Source: Clostridium sp. (GTDB lineage Bacteria; Bacillota; Clostridia; Lachnospirales; Lachnospiraceae). From it: DNA of 7,170 bases. Positions 6,396 through 7,170 of the stretch are shown piece by piece. Location: NCBI GenBank assembly GCA_004554205.1, contig SFNH01000095.1:1-7170 (forward strand), in the 5' to 3' direction. Positions within the stretch are counted from its first letter, which is position 1. Each line of letters begins with the position of its first letter. The notes beneath the pieces are model-generated. The model made no database searches, was not told the origin of the DNA, and saw only the letters and a program-made list of their open reading frames with translations. The position numbers and the translations under genes were made by a program.

Positions 6396-7170
6396 GAAAA
6401 AAAATCTACTGGAGCATATGCCTGACGGCGCTGCTTTCCATGGTTGTCGCCACGCTTCTGACCGCGTGGCTTTTGTGCCGCGATATGCAGACGCAGATGA
6501 GGCGGTCGGTAGCGACGGAGGTGCGCTATCTGGAAGCTGCGATGGAGACATCGGGGGAAGATTACCTGAAACATCTAAGGAGCCGAGGCGACGGCGGCAG
6601 TATCAACCGTATCACCTGGGTGGCGGCGGACGGAAGCGTCCTCTATGACAGCTATGCCGACCCAGGGCAGCTTGAGAACCACAGCGGCCGCCCGGAGATC
6701 AGCGGGGCGCTTGAGAGCGGGAAGGGCGAGAGCGTAAGGCTCTCGGATACGCTTGCCGAGCAGACGTACTATTATGCCAGTCGGTTAAAGGACGGGAGTG
6801 TCATCCGTGTGGCGAGCACGACGCGGAGCGCTCTCGCAACGATGGCGAATACGATTCCGTGGATGAGTGCGATGGCATTCGTGATACTGGGCGCGGCAAT
6901 GCTTCTTGCCGGGGTGCAGACGAGGCGGATCGTGGAGCCGATTAACAGGATAAGTCCGGATGCGCCGCAGGCGGAAAAGGTGTATGACGAACTCGCGCCT
7001 CTGGTGCGCCGCCTGGAAAAGCAGAAGCAGACGATCCGGGGGCAGATGGAGACGCTTCGGGAAAAGCAGGAGGAGTTTACCGCCATCACGGAAAATATGA
7101 AGGAGGGTTTTATCGTGGTGGACAGCCGCGGGGATGTGATCTCCCACAACGGCAGCGCCGCCCGGATCCT
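6392..7170 (+). CDS. phoR: PhoR-type sensor histidine kinase, N-terminal part (cut by window edge)
   Basis: This frame stays open for 259 codons to the right edge. It starts at an ATG overlapping the regulator stop by 4 nt (ATGA), with GGAGGAG (6380-6386) 5 nt upstream. Visible parts are membrane segment 1 (about 5-29), an extracytoplasmic sensor region (about 30-153, with ITWVAADGSVLYDSYAD at 74-90 resembling a PAS/CACHE-like fold), membrane segment 2 (about 154-176), a short linker beginning RRIVEPINRIS (178-188) like a degenerate HAMP, a charged coiled coil (about 195-228), and the start of a cytoplasmic PAS domain (ITENMKEGFIVVDSRG, 232-247). The HisKA and ATPase domains would lie beyond the window, so the kinase call rests on architecture and pairing with the regulator. 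Confidence 0.87.
   Translation, partial: MRKKIYWSICLTALLSMVVATLLTAWLLCRDMQTQMRRSVATEVRYLEAAMETSGEDYLKHLRSRGDGGSINRITWVAADGSVLYDSYADPGQLENHSGRPEISGALESGKGESVRLSDTLAEQTYYYASRLKDGSVIRVASTTRSALATMANTIPWMSAMAFVILGAAMLLAGVQTRRIVEPINRISPDAPQAEKVYDELAPLVRRLEKQKQTIRGQMETLREKQEEFTAITENMKEGFIVVDSRGDVISHNGSAARI

Noticed and set aside
6268..6648. A + strand open frame of 126 codons across the regulator/kinase junction
   Set aside because: It is out of frame with both the winged helix of the regulator and the kinase membrane segment, both of which give clear protein motifs. It has no recognisable domain.
1..7170. A defence system, mobile element or other unknown multigene system
   Set aside because: Every gene of appreciable length is a recognisable housekeeping or phosphate-uptake gene. 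No integrase, transposase, repeat array or att-like duplication was seen. The only clearly unusual element is the PstS architecture.

Overview
The window looks like chromosomal core DNA of a fairly GC-rich Clostridia member (Bacillota), most likely Lachnospiraceae-like. This is inferred from purine-rich Shine-Dalgarno sites before almost every gene, consensus SigA-type promoter hexamers, TT(A/T)ACA repeats of the PhoP-box type, and the protein sequences themselves. All genes lie on the + strand, and I see no mobile element, CRISPR array, tRNA or rRNA.

Region 1 (1-1511). The last 16 codons of an unidentified upstream gene are followed by a textbook promoter (TTGACA, 18 bp, TATAAT). The predicted transcript starts almost directly with a 16-bp hairpin, and then comes glyA (serine hydroxymethyltransferase, all key PLP residues intact). 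A rho-independent terminator closes this unit.

Region 2 (1512-7170). A promoter region with four TTHACA-type repeats, a weak -35 and a TACAAT -10 precedes a tightly packed phosphate operon: pstS, pstC, pstA, pstB, phoU, then a PhoB/PhoP-type response regulator and a PhoR-type sensor kinase that runs off the right edge. Gaps between genes are between -4 and +28 nt and no terminator is visible between them. The expected circuit is as follows. PstS captures phosphate outside the membrane, PstC/PstA form the channel and PstB powers it. PhoU links transporter state to the kinase. The kinase phosphorylates the regulator, which probably binds the repeats at 1525-1577 and controls the whole operon, including its own gene.

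The most interesting feature is PstS. Its family motifs are all present but in circularly permuted order. The motifs that normally form the second half of PstS (DGSGTR loop onward) come first, directly after the lipoprotein signal and linker. The motifs of the normal first half (GSSSVTPV to TGEVTDW) form the C-terminus. The breakpoint is clean, and the new C-terminus overlaps the pstC start codon. The rest of the locus is conventional.
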